Shown one piece after another: positions 1 through 7,419 of a stretch of DNA of 24,271 nt. The notes below the pieces were generated by a model. That model did no database searches. It was not told the DNA's origin and saw only the letters and a list, made by a program, of their open reading frames with translations. Positions within the stretch are counted from its first letter, which is position 1; every line of letters begins with the position of its first letter. The position numbers were made by a program, and so were the translations under genes. Location of the stretch: positions 1-24,271 of the forward strand of contig JAYZDF010000096.1 in the NCBI GenBank assembly GCA_036337945.1, in the 5' to 3' direction. The stretch is from JAYZDF01 sp036337945 (lineage in GTDB: Bacteria; Myxococcota; Kuafuiibacteriia; Kuafuiibacteriales; Kuafuiibacteriaceae).

Positions 1-287
1 TAGCTAAGAAAAAACCAGCTGCTAAGAAAAAGGTAGCTAAGAAAAAAGCAACCAAGAAGAAGGTAGCTAAGAAAAAACCAGCTGCTAAGAAAAAGGTAGC
101 TAAGAAAAAAGCAACCAAGAAAAAGGTAGCTAAGAAAAAACCAGCTGCTAAGAAAAAGGTAGCTAAGAAAAAAGCAACCAAGAAGAAGGTAGCTAAGAAA
201 AAACCAGCTGCTAAGAAAAAACCAGCTGCTAAGAAAAAACCAGCTGCTAAGAAAACGACTCGTAAAAAGGCAGCAGCTAAGAAATAG
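1..287 (+). CDS. Histone H1-like Lys/Ala-rich protein, C-terminal part (5' end outside window)
   Basis: The reading frame is open from the window edge (first whole codon at base 3) to a TAG at 285-287. It encodes about 94 residues, almost all Lys, Ala, Val, Thr and Pro, in KKVAKKK, KKPAAKKK and KKATKKK units, ending KKTTRKKAAAKK. Such tails occur in bacterial histone-H1-like proteins (Hc1/AlgP type) and at the ends of some DNA-binding or ribosome-associated proteins, where they bind nucleic acid by charge. The N-terminal domain is outside the window, so the tail could belong to a larger protein of another kind. A strong intrinsic terminator follows the stop. The coding DNA is itself a tandem repeat (separate entry), so tail length probably varies between strains. 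Nucleoid or nucleic-acid binding is inferred from composition only. Confidence 0.8.
   Translation, partial: AKKKPAAKKKVAKKKATKKKVAKKKPAAKKKVAKKKATKKKVAKKKPAAKKKVAKKKATKKKVAKKKPAAKKKPAAKKKPAAKKTTRKKAAAKK
3..248 (+). repeat. 63-bp in-frame tandem repeat grading into an 18-bp repeat
   Basis: Three near-identical 63-bp units start at bases 3, 66 and 129 (21 codons each, one visible substitution among them). A fourth begins at 192 and switches to an 18-bp unit encoding AAKKKP, repeated about three times to base 248. Both periods are multiples of three, so gain or loss of a unit keeps the frame of the Lys/Ala-rich protein. Confidence 0.9.
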
Positions 288-292
288 TCTGC

Positions 293-306
293 ACGTCAAT
301 TGACGT
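293..306. promoter_or_regulatory. Perfect 14-bp palindrome between stop codon and terminator
   Basis: ACGTCAATTGACGT is an exact inverted repeat starting six bases after the TAG at 285-287 and lying before the terminator hairpin. It could be a dimeric repressor or activator site, or a small extra hairpin in the 3' end of the upstream transcript. Only the symmetry is seen; no regulator is identified. Confidence 0.3.
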
Positions 307-317
307 CGAATTTGAGG

Positions 318-357
318 CGGCCCGTTCCCTTTTGGGAGTCGGGCCGTTTCGCTTTTT
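318..357 (+). terminator. Rho-independent terminator after the histone-like gene
   Basis: The arms CGGCCCG (318-324) and CGGGCCG (340-346) can pair, with a further CCC/GGG pairing inside and a short T-rich loop. A T-rich tract, TTTCGCTTTTT, follows at 347-357. The hairpin overlaps the upstream part of the longest open frame of the next gene, which argues that the next gene starts downstream of it, at 368. Confidence 0.85.
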
Positions 358-367
358 AGGCCTGAAA

Positions 368-1687
368 GTGACTCTAAACGCCCAAACACTATCTGAAGTC
401 GTTGAGGAACTTGGGTTTCTTGTGGGCGGAAGGATACAGCGGGTCGATGTTTACCAACGCGATTTAATCGTTTTTGAAGTGCGGAATCATAGAAAATCCT
501 TCTTTGTTCTGGTGAGCGGCCAGCCTCAAGTTGGACGCGTTCACTTGATTGATAGACGACCTCCCAAAACCCAGGAGCCACCCAACCTCCAGGGTGTCGT
601 TCGCAAGTGGCTGACGGGAAAAAAGATCGTCCGATTGAGTTCCGAAGGCCGAAACTTTTATCTCGATGTGCCTCAGAATCGTTTGATTACTCCACTTGGC
701 TCCGGAAAAGAAGCGATGAGGATCGTACCGTTTGAGTCCGTACTTTCTCCAACTCTTACTTCTCTTCCTGAGCAGACGCCTTGTTCGGATCGTATTCGAT
801 TAAAGTACGACAAGATTTGCGAAAATTCGCTGACTGATTTTTTGCGGAGAGAATTGTTACGCGTCGACAAAAAGAAGCTGGATAAGAAGAGACGCCTATT
901 AAAAAAACTGACTGCTGATCAGAAAAAGCTGCAGAAACTTCAGGCCAAGGGAGAGTTAGGAGAGATTCTTAAGGCCAATATATTTCGTGTGACCCGAGGG
1001 ATGAATGAATTGCAAACCAATGGTTGGCACGGCGAGCAGGTCACGATTCCGTTAGACCCCGCCCTAAAACCTCAAGATAATCTGGAAAAATTGTTTCGTT
1101 TATCAAAAAAAGGCACTCGTGGCCTCCCTCTGGTATCTGAACGCTTGCAACTGGTCTCCGAGGAAATCGATGTTCTTGAGCGACGTTTGGCTCATATTGA
1201 GACTGCGACAGCCGAAGAACTCAGCCAAGTCTCCGTCTCTAATAGGTCCGGTCGCGTTCGGTCAACTCCCTCAAAATCCAAGAAACAACCGAGCCGTGCA
1301 GAGCCTTTTCGGAGATTTCTGACGATTGATGGATGCGAGGTTTTCGTCGGAAAGGGCGCAAAATCAAATGACGAGCTAAGTCTGAAAATTGCGAAAGGCC
1401 AAGACCTTTGGTTGCACGCGCGTGGCTCAGCTGGTGCCCATGTCATTTTGAAGTTAAGTAAAGATCAAGACCCACCGAAGGAGGCTCTTTTAGACGCCTG
1501 TCATCTTGCGGCCCATTATTCAGAGCGAAAGAATGATGCTCATGTAGAGATTATGTATACTCGCGCGAAGTTTGTTCGAAAGCCGAAAGGCGAAGCTCCA
1601 GGTAGAGTACGGGTTTCGAAAGACAAGAGTTTTTATCTCACCGTTGATCCTGCTCGCGTGAAACGTCTATTGAGTAGCTTGGATTAG
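368..1687 (+). CDS. Short NFACT-family (RqcH-like) protein
   Basis: NFACT proteins (RqcH in bacteria, Rqc2/NEMF in eukaryotes) bind stalled 50S subunits carrying peptidyl-tRNA and recruit tRNA-Ala to tag the nascent chain. The 439-residue product has an NFACT-N-like start (about 1-130), a Lys-rich coiled coil with the family middle motif (about 155-280) and an NFACT-R/DUF814 domain (about 313-427). The last includes DLWLHARGSAGAHVIL and VRKPKGEAPGRVRV, very typical of the family. The GTG at 368 is preferred over an upstream TTG at 332 because the latter lies inside the terminator; AGG at 358-360 can serve as ribosome binding site. It is shorter than typical RqcH (about 570 residues): the helix-hairpin-helix region seems missing, and the usual Asp-Arg pair of NFACT-N reads Gly-Arg (EGRNFYL). 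Family membership is confident; tailing activity is doubtful. Confidence 0.88.
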   Translation: MTLNAQTLSEVVEELGFLVGGRIQRVDVYQRDLIVFEVRNHRKSFFVLVSGQPQVGRVHLIDRRPPKTQEPPNLQGVVRKWLTGKKIVRLSSEGRNFYLDVPQNRLITPLGSGKEAMRIVPFESVLSPTLTSLPEQTPCSDRIRLKYDKICENSLTDFLRRELLRVDKKKLDKKRRLLKKLTADQKKLQKLQAKGELGEILKANIFRVTRGMNELQTNGWHGEQVTIPLDPALKPQDNLEKLFRLSKKGTRGLPLVSERLQLVSEEIDVLERRLAHIETATAEELSQVSVSNRSGRVRSTPSKSKKQPSRAEPFRRFLTIDGCEVFVGKGAKSNDELSLKIAKGQDLWLHARGSAGAHVILKLSKDQDPPKEALLDACHLAAHYSERKNDAHVEIMYTRAKFVRKPKGEAPGRVRVSKDKSFYLTVDPARVKRLLSSLD

Positions 1688-1694
1688 ACCCATT

Positions 1695-2330
1695 GTGTTG
1701 GATGGTATTCTTGAGTTCCTAAAAGAAAATGCCGGGATTGAAGCCTTGGCTTTGGTTTTTACCGCTTCCGCATCTGAATATATTTTACCGCCGTTACCGG
1801 CGGACACGGTGATTGTACTCAGCTCACTGTTGGTGATTGCCGGTACCTGGTCCTTCGCCTCAGTGTATTTCGTGGTCGTGGCCGGAGGTCTTTTCGGCTC
1901 AATCTTGCAGTACATGCTCGGGTATTCACTAGTAAGCAAGAGTAATTCGAGAACGCTTCCTCTTTTTGTCCGTCGTTGGATGGGCGGTAATCACATCACG
2001 GAGTTTACTCGCTTATTTCGCAAGTACGGATATTGGTTGATTCTGTTCAACCGATTTATGCCGGGCCTTCGAGCAGCTGTTTTCTTGGCTTGTGGTGCCG
2101 CCGGACTCAATTCTCGATGGGTTATCACACTCGGTCTGGTGTCTAACCTTCTTTGGTCAGCTCTGCTTTTGCAGTTAGGTCTGATCGTCGGTGAAAATTT
2201 TGAGAAGATTCAGACGACTTTGAACGTCTATCGAAATGTAGCTATCGTGATCATGATTGCCTTTGTGGGGGTATTCGCCTATCGCAGATGGCGTCAAAGG
2301 CGACTCGACGAAAGAGGCGAAAAAAGATGA
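1695..2330 (+). CDS. DedA family membrane protein
   Basis: This is a 211-residue integral membrane protein of the DedA/SNARE-associated (VTT) family, which includes flippase-like transporters for undecaprenyl phosphate or phospholipids in the inner membrane. Family marks are an N-terminal acidic/proline stretch, EYILPPLPADTVIV, in the re-entrant helix and the later motif LILFNRFMPGLRAAVFLACG, matching the DedA F-x-R-F-x-P-G-x-R signature. Hydrophobic segments lie at about 14-35, 40-75, 113-160 and 183-200, and the tail is basic. It begins with GTG (TTG directly follows as an alternative) seven bases after the NFACT stop, and its TGA overlaps the ATG of the transglutaminase gene, so it sits mid-operon. 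The exact substrate cannot be told from sequence. Confidence 0.88.
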   Translation: MLDGILEFLKENAGIEALALVFTASASEYILPPLPADTVIVLSSLLVIAGTWSFASVYFVVVAGGLFGSILQYMLGYSLVSKSNSRTLPLFVRRWMGGNHITEFTRLFRKYGYWLILFNRFMPGLRAAVFLACGAAGLNSRWVITLGLVSNLLWSALLLQLGLIVGENFEKIQTTLNVYRNVAIVIMIAFVGVFAYRRWRQRRLDERGEKR

Positions 2331-3808
2331 CGCAGTTTAGTAAGAATAGGTTTCACATACTTTTCGCTCTCGCTTTGGGGCTTGTTTGGGCTTCCCCAAA
2401 GCTAAGCTTAGCGGCCAAGCCAGGCGACAGCCTTTGGTACGACTTTAAATTTCACGGCAATAAAGTAGGCTTCTTGCAGGCACACGATGCTCAAATTCGA
2501 GAAAAAGGAAAAGCTCTTCATTACGCGTATCGAAGGTCGGTCATTGTTGTTCGTAGGCAGTCTCACAACATGCGCATTGAGGCCGTCACGGAGGCTTGGT
2601 CTGAACCGAACGGCCAGCCCAAAAGATTTGTCCACCGACGTGTAGAAAACAATGCACAGAGAGTAGTTACGGGTGAACGAAAAGGAAACAAGTTCTTGGT
2701 GACACATCGCGCAGGTCAAACGGAAACCAAGAAATCTTTTGAGCTAGCAGACAATGTATATTTGAGTTCATCTCTAGATTTTCATGTGAAGAGAACCCTG
2801 AAATCAGGTCAACAAATTTCGGGCAAGGTGATTGTGGAAGAAGATGGTGAGCTTCGTCCGTTTGAATTGACGCACAAAGGTCAAGACAAAGCGGGCCTCG
2901 TTATGATCGCGGCGTCGATTGCTTCAATTGAAAGTGACGAATGGCTCAATTCAAAAGGCATCGTTCAGAGGAGTGTGGTGCCCCGCCTTGGAGCCGAGTT
3001 TACTCAGACGACTCGGAAACAAGCGCTTATTATGGGTCAAACCCAAGATATTTTCTCAGATGCTCGTCTAAGCTCTGGTACGCGATTACCGCCAGGCAAT
3101 CTGCTTTCGAAAATAACGCTGCGCTTGGAAGGTCATTCTTCTAAACGGCCTGGAGTCATCAAGGACTCTAGACAAAAGGTAAAGGTGAATTCAAAAAATG
3201 CTGTAACCGTTAGTATTGATTCGTCAGTTCCTCCGGTTCGACCCGCAAAACTACCCATGCGGACAAAAAAACTGAAGAAATTCCTGATAGCGACACCCTT
3301 TGAATCCCTGAGCGACAAAAAACTCATTGCTAAGGCTAAAGAAATCGTTGGCAAAGATAAGAATTCTTGGACCGTCGCAAAAAAGATTAATGCCTTCGTA
3401 TTTGCGCATATTAAAAATAAAAGCCTGGCGCATGCTTTTTCTTCGGCAACGGAGGCTTTGAATTCGAAAGAGGGCGATTGTACTGAACATTCTGTTTTGT
3501 TTTCCGCGCTTGCAAAAATCGCTGGGATACCTACAAAGCTGGTGACAGGACTTGTTTATGTTGGTGGTCCTGAAGGCATCTTTGGTTACCATCAGTGGGT
3601 TGAAGTTTGGTTAGGTGATCGATGGGTGGCTATGGACCCAACCTTTGGACAGCACGTAGCCGATCCAACGCACATCAAGTTCACGGAAGGTCTTTCAGAC
3701 TCCCAAGGTTTACGAGATGCCGGAATTGCTGCAGCAGAGTTATTCGGTGATATGAAAATCAAGATTCTTGACTACACCCGAACGAATGGAAAGCGAGTTC
3801 GACCTTAG
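2327..3808 (+). CDS. Exported transglutaminase-like (cysteine protease fold) protein
   Basis: This is a 493-residue protein with a signal peptide (FHILFALALGLVWA then SLAA) and a C-terminal transglutaminase-like core at about 355-440. The triad is visible: Cys385 in EGDCTEHSVLFSALA, His422 in FGYHQWVEVW and Asp437 in RWVAMDPTFG. Bacterial members are usually cysteine proteases or amidases acting in the periplasm rather than true cross-linkers. The N-terminal 300 residues are beta-rich and unassigned. The ATG at 2327 overlaps the DedA stop as ATGA and has GAGG nine bases upstream; an earlier in-frame ATG at 2288 would add a very basic 13-residue extension inside the DedA gene and would spoil the signal peptide. 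The gene is translationally coupled to dedA. The substrate is unknown. Confidence 0.85.
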   Translation: MTQFSKNRFHILFALALGLVWASPKLSLAAKPGDSLWYDFKFHGNKVGFLQAHDAQIREKGKALHYAYRRSVIVVRRQSHNMRIEAVTEAWSEPNGQPKRFVHRRVENNAQRVVTGERKGNKFLVTHRAGQTETKKSFELADNVYLSSSLDFHVKRTLKSGQQISGKVIVEEDGELRPFELTHKGQDKAGLVMIAASIASIESDEWLNSKGIVQRSVVPRLGAEFTQTTRKQALIMGQTQDIFSDARLSSGTRLPPGNLLSKITLRLEGHSSKRPGVIKDSRQKVKVNSKNAVTVSIDSSVPPVRPAKLPMRTKKLKKFLIATPFESLSDKKLIAKAKEIVGKDKNSWTVAKKINAFVFAHIKNKSLAHAFSSATEALNSKEGDCTEHSVLFSALAKIAGIPTKLVTGLVYVGGPEGIFGYHQWVEVWLGDRWVAMDPTFGQHVADPTHIKFTEGLSDSQGLRDAGIAAAELFGDMKIKILDYTRTNGKRVRP

Positions 3809-3811
3809 GCC

Positions 3812-4501
3812 ATGAATTCGCAGCCGACTTACGTTTTTGGACTGCTACTCGACCATTCGCGTGCGGGATCTTCTGTCCTCAGATCTCTTTTTCGTCATCC
3901 ATGGGTTGCTGACTATCACCTCAACTTTGGCCCCCCTTTGGTGCGTTCGTCTCCCGCCCTTATCGAAAGAATCCAAGACTCCAAAGACGTTTTGGACAGA
4001 CTTTCAATATACCTTGATTCATGTGTTTTAGACCCCAAAGAGTGTAGCCGCCTTGCCGAACTTCAGCGTAAACAAGTAGTAAGACGTTTAGGGCCGGTTG
4101 AAGCTGAAGCTTTGTCTGATGCGTCTCGTCAAGCGATTGATCTTCAGTTGTCACTCACCCCATTTGCTGCCGCAAATCCGGAGATACAAGCTTCAATGGT
4201 GAAGAGTGGTTTAAATTACAAAAATATCGAAAGCGTTACACCAGAGCAGTTGAGCGCATATTTTCTCATACGACTCGATGACCCAAGAAACATGCGATTT
4301 TTCGAAATCCCGGAATTGAAGTCACGAATTGGGTCTCACACCGGTGAGACGGTCTTTTTAGAGCTCCGTACCAATGTAAACGCTAGAAGATATTGGGAAG
4401 CTTTCCTAAAAACGCTATCCTTAGTGACGTCTTTCGAGCCCATTGAGATAGGAGAACCACGCTCATGGGCGAGGGTCAGGAGAGATGGAAAATGTCTCTA
4501 A
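3812..4501 (+). CDS. Protein of unknown function, last gene of the NFACT-DedA-transglutaminase set
   Basis: A 229-residue product starts three bases after the transglutaminase stop. I do not recognise a family. No signal peptide or membrane segment is evident, so it is probably cytoplasmic. It is moderately rich in Leu, Arg and Ser. Recognisable stretches are RAGSSVLRSLFRHPWVADYHLNFG near the start and LELRTNVNARRYWEAFLKTLSL near the end, and it has three cysteines (71, 78 and 228 by position). The close spacing makes it the fourth gene of one transcription unit. It ends six bases before the convergent parvulin gene, leaving no room for a classical terminator. That it is a real gene rests on length, start spacing and lack of a better frame. 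Confidence 0.7.
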   Translation: MNSQPTYVFGLLLDHSRAGSSVLRSLFRHPWVADYHLNFGPPLVRSSPALIERIQDSKDVLDRLSIYLDSCVLDPKECSRLAELQRKQVVRRLGPVEAEALSDASRQAIDLQLSLTPFAAANPEIQASMVKSGLNYKNIESVTPEQLSAYFLIRLDDPRNMRFFEIPELKSRIGSHTGETVFLELRTNVNARRYWEAFLKTLSLVTSFEPIEIGEPRSWARVRRDGKCL

Positions 4502-4507
4502 GTGAGT

Positions 4508-5437
4508 CTATAACCTAATATCAACGACGCTGTTCTTTTTAAGTTCATCAATCCAAAGCCCCATCTGACGTTCGACTTCGGACTGGTAAAGCCTCTGGTA
4601 TAGCGTGTTTCGTCTTGTTTCAAACCCTGGAGGGGCTTGCTCTTTGACACCCTGAATTTGAATAACATGAATCCCATTTTGGGTACTAATCGGCTCGGAT
4701 AGTTGTTTGATTCTCAACGTTTTGGCTACTTGCGCAAGCTCGGGTAACAAACTGGTGCTTTCAATTTCACCAAGGCTCCCACCCTGGGTAGCTGTTGGTC
4801 CATCACTGACCTCTTTTGCCACGGCTTCAAAGGCTTCACCGGATAAAACACGTTGGCGGGACTTTCGAGCTAGAGCGGTTATACGAGCTTTTTCATTGGG
4901 GTCTGGCGAGTCACCCCACCGAAAGAACAGATGTCTCAACGTAATGAGCTTGGCTCTCTTCGTCGCACGATTTTCCTCATCGTAGGCTGCACGAATCTCC
5001 GCGTCAGTAATACTCACTCTCGAGCGAACTTTCAGGTCAATCAGTTTTAGCCGGACAATTTGTTGCTCGAGGTCGGACCGATATTTTTGCCAGGTCATTC
5101 CTCTTGAGGTCACAGCTTTCTCAAGTCCTTCCCGCGTGATGTTGTTCTGCCGTGTGATATCTTCGATAGCTCGATCAACATCGACGGACGAAACGGAAAT
5201 TTTTGCCTCGGTAACTTGTTGTTCAATAAGTTTCTCCCGAATCAAGGCATCTAGAACCTGTTTGCGAAGCGTCTTTTTTTCTGTTTCAGGAATACTGTCA
5301 GGAACTGACGAAGCACTTGCGTTTTTTAGTTCTTGTAGAGTGATCACCTCGTCGTTAACGACTGCTGCGACCCGGTCAATCAATTGTCGCGGTTCTGCGC
5401 TTACTATGGTGAGGGCTAAAAGCGTTGCTAATTTCAT
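4508..5437 (-). CDS. SurA-like periplasmic parvulin peptidyl-prolyl isomerase
   Basis: This 309-residue exported chaperone/isomerase is the last gene of a three-parvulin operon. The start at 5437 gives a compact signal peptide (MKLATLLALTIVSA) and has AAGGA seven bases upstream, overlapping the stop of the preceding gene; earlier in-frame starts at up to 5485 lack a signal. Residues 20-150 carry the SurA-type N-terminal region, opening RVAAVVNDEVITLQEL. The parvulin (PpiC) domain is at about 169-262, with QGGSLGEIE and NGIHVIQI; His257 matches the conserved C-terminal His of the fold. A single parvulin domain makes it shorter than E. coli SurA (428 residues, two domains). It probably helps outer-membrane proteins fold. 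The name surA is not given because the paralogues next door make orthology uncertain. Confidence 0.85.
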   Translation of the reverse strand: MKLATLLALTIVSAEPRQLIDRVAAVVNDEVITLQELKNASASSVPDSIPETEKKTLRKQVLDALIREKLIEQQVTEAKISVSSVDVDRAIEDITRQNNITREGLEKAVTSRGMTWQKYRSDLEQQIVRLKLIDLKVRSRVSITDAEIRAAYDEENRATKRAKLITLRHLFFRWGDSPDPNEKARITALARKSRQRVLSGEAFEAVAKEVSDGPTATQGGSLGEIESTSLLPELAQVAKTLRIKQLSEPISTQNGIHVIQIQGVKEQAPPGFETRRNTLYQRLYQSEVERQMGLWIDELKKNSVVDIRL

Positions 5438-5447
5438 CTTACGTTCC

Positions 5448-6410
5448 TTAGTTGATGCGAGCCAATAGCGACTCATCTCGGACAATCTCGAGTTGCTTTC
5501 GAAGTCGGTTCAAGAACTTATTTTCAGCTGCTTGAAGTTTCTTATGCAGGAGCTTGGAGCGAATTCGTTCTCGCAGTGCTTGGAGGTTTAGTTCTCTCTC
5601 TGGTTCAATTCCGATGACCTGAAAAATGTGAAAGCCATACTCAGAGGGAGTGATTGCTGAAATTTGGCCTAACTTTAGAGAAAAACAGGCTTCGTCAAAG
5701 ACTGCTGGCATAATTCCTTTTTCGAACCACCCCAAATCGCCACCTCTTTTACTTTCCGGGCTGATGCTTCGCTCACGCGCTAGTTTTTCGAAGTCCTTCC
5801 CTCGTCTAAGTAAGATCCGAATTTCATTTGCTTCCTCTTCCGTTTGCACAACGATCTGACGGGCGCGGACCAGTTTCGTGACCTTTTTCTCCTCTTTTGG
5901 AATTTTTTTCCAAGCTTGTTCAACTTCTGCTTTTTCCACTTGTACTTTTTTATGAACTGCCGTGGACATAAGTTTGCCGATAGTGAGTCGTTCTTCGATG
6001 GACTCTTCTAGGTCTGCAATTCTTTGATAGCTCTTGAGTAAGGTTTTACGTAATTCTCGATCTCCGACTTGTTCCTTCATTCGCAGAAGCTCCTTCGAGA
6101 CGGCACCTGTTGAAACCGAAACTTTGAGCTCTTTTGCTTTCCATAGCAATATTTTCGTGTCGACCATTTGGTCCAGAAGAGCGGTTTTCACCGTCGCATT
6201 GAGTGGTGCAGCGTTGAGTTTTCCCTCGCGTTCGAGCCGGGCTCGCGCCAAGGCTTGGCGATATTCTTCAACAGTGATGCTGTCGACCAATCGCTTGTCT
6301 TCGTTCTGCGTCAGGTACACATTTACGACGTTAGCCGGTTCTTCTTCGCCTCTGCAGCTCAGCAGCGTCAGGAATATCGTTAGTGTGAAGCAGGATAGTC
6401 GTGTACGCAT
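5448..6410 (-). CDS. Parvulin peptidyl-prolyl isomerase lipoprotein (PpiC/PrsA type)
   Basis: This 320-residue lipoprotein has signal MRTRLSCFTLTIFLTLLSC with the lipobox Cys at 19. Residues 40-175 form a helical SurA/PrsA-like chaperone arm. A well-formed parvulin domain lies at 181-267: RARQIVVQTEEEA, then KRGGDLGWFEKG and EYGFHIFQV. This is the most canonical of the three. The ATG lies two bases after the stop of the 6413-7378 gene, with GAGGAG overlapping that stop, so the two are co-translated; the third parvulin follows after ten bases. The product is probably anchored to the inner or outer membrane facing the periplasm, where it would isomerise prolines or chaperone secreted proteins. 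Confidence 0.87.
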   Translation of the reverse strand: MRTRLSCFTLTIFLTLLSCRGEEEPANVVNVYLTQNEDKRLVDSITVEEYRQALARARLEREGKLNAAPLNATVKTALLDQMVDTKILLWKAKELKVSVSTGAVSKELLRMKEQVGDRELRKTLLKSYQRIADLEESIEERLTIGKLMSTAVHKKVQVEKAEVEQAWKKIPKEEKKVTKLVRARQIVVQTEEEANEIRILLRRGKDFEKLARERSISPESKRGGDLGWFEKGIMPAVFDEACFSLKLGQISAITPSEYGFHIFQVIGIEPERELNLQALRERIRSKLLHKKLQAAENKFLNRLRKQLEIVRDESLLARIN

Positions 6411-6412
6411 TT

Positions 6413-7378
6413 TTACTCCTCGTTAGAGCTTGCGGTCTCAATGCGTATTTTCTTGGCGACCGCCGTGTCTATCTCGACTTTACCTTGCTTCTTTAATTTA
6501 TCCACGAGCGCTTCGAAATCTTTGTTTCTTTTTTCTTGAAGAAGTTTCGCGCGTAATCGCGGTTTTACCATTTCGAGGGTCCGAGTGACCGCATTACGTT
6601 GACCTGTCTTCTTGAATAAAACGACTGCATCTTCAGCCTCGACGATGATAGAGTCCCCAATTTTGAGTTGGTCGAAGATTGCTTTCGTGACTTCTTCTCC
6701 GTAGAGTTTTTGGAGTTCATCGCGGCTTTTGAATCCTAGGTCACCTCCGCCACTCTTGGTTTGAAGATCCTGAGAATGAGCTTTTGCTTCTCTTGCGAAT
6801 GCGTAAGACACACCCTTTTTTTCTTCACGAAGAATGATTTTTTTTCTTTTCTCCAGGAAGCTCAGAGCAGATTTCTTCTCGGCTTTGCTTTTAGCGTTCC
6901 GAACAAGCTGTGAGAATCGTACGCGTGCAGGTCGGTTATATTCGCTTTTATTCTTTGTGAAGCCGGCTCGAAGCTCCGCTTCTGTAATCGATATAGAATC
7001 ACCAAGCCGTATGTTTTCCTCGCGAACTAATTTTTGGACCATCGCTCTTTTTAGCTCTGAGATTATTTGAGGATCTTCGTGATATCCACGGCGCCAGGCT
7101 TCTTGAGCTAGAAGCTCGAACCGTACTTCATTGTCGATATATCCGATCAGTCTTTCGGGATCTTTTAAGCGCTCACGCATAAACAAACTTTGTCGGTTGA
7201 TCCGGTTCTCAAGCTCATCCGTGGTAAAGGTAACTGGCCCGATTGAGACAACAGCTTCTCCTGCTTCAGCCAATATAGGAGCCGGGTAAGCGCGAGGGAC
7301 TTCGTCTTTAGATTCTTGTTGAGACCCGCATCCTACGAGGAGGCTCAGGAAAACCCAATGTAGTCGACATACTCGCAC
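6413..7378 (-). CDS. Divergent parvulin-type isomerase lipoprotein, first gene of the operon
   Basis: This 321-residue lipoprotein has signal MRVCRLHWVFLSLLVGC with the lipobox Cys at 17. A helical arm (about 45-150) contains DEVRFELLAQEAWRRG-type sequence typical of SurA/PpiC proteins. The parvulin-like region at about 152-258 includes GGGDLGFKSRDEL but ends EDAVVLFKKTG where active parvulins have a G-x-H-hydrophobic motif, so the conserved His is absent. It may be a chaperone without isomerase activity. The start is GTG at 7378, the only one giving a good lipoprotein signal; no strong ribosome binding site is visible. It lies 41 bases from the divergent DUF4388-like gene, so the operon promoter must be very close or within that gene. 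Confidence 0.82.
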   Translation of the reverse strand: MRVCRLHWVFLSLLVGCGSQQESKDEVPRAYPAPILAEAGEAVVSIGPVTFTTDELENRINRQSLFMRERLKDPERLIGYIDNEVRFELLAQEAWRRGYHEDPQIISELKRAMVQKLVREENIRLGDSISITEAELRAGFTKNKSEYNRPARVRFSQLVRNAKSKAEKKSALSFLEKRKKIILREEKKGVSYAFAREAKAHSQDLQTKSGGGDLGFKSRDELQKLYGEEVTKAIFDQLKIGDSIIVEAEDAVVLFKKTGQRNAVTRTLEMVKPRLRAKLLQEKRNKDFEALVDKLKKQGKVEIDTAVAKKIRIETASSNEE

Positions 7379-7419
7379 TGGTTCGGGCTAGCACGTGGTA
7401 TCTGCGGTGCCAACGGTGT

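Noticed and set aside
3..248. CRISPR array
   Set aside because: Repeats are contiguous, in frame and without unique spacers; they are a coding tandem repeat.
332..367. N-terminal extension of the NFACT gene from a TTG at 332
   Set aside because: It lies inside the terminator hairpin and T-tract; the family start and a ribosome binding site fit GTG at 368.
2288..2326. Longer start of the transglutaminase gene
   Set aside because: It adds a highly basic run inside the DedA gene ahead of the signal peptide; ATG at 2327 has a better ribosome binding site and ATGA overlap.
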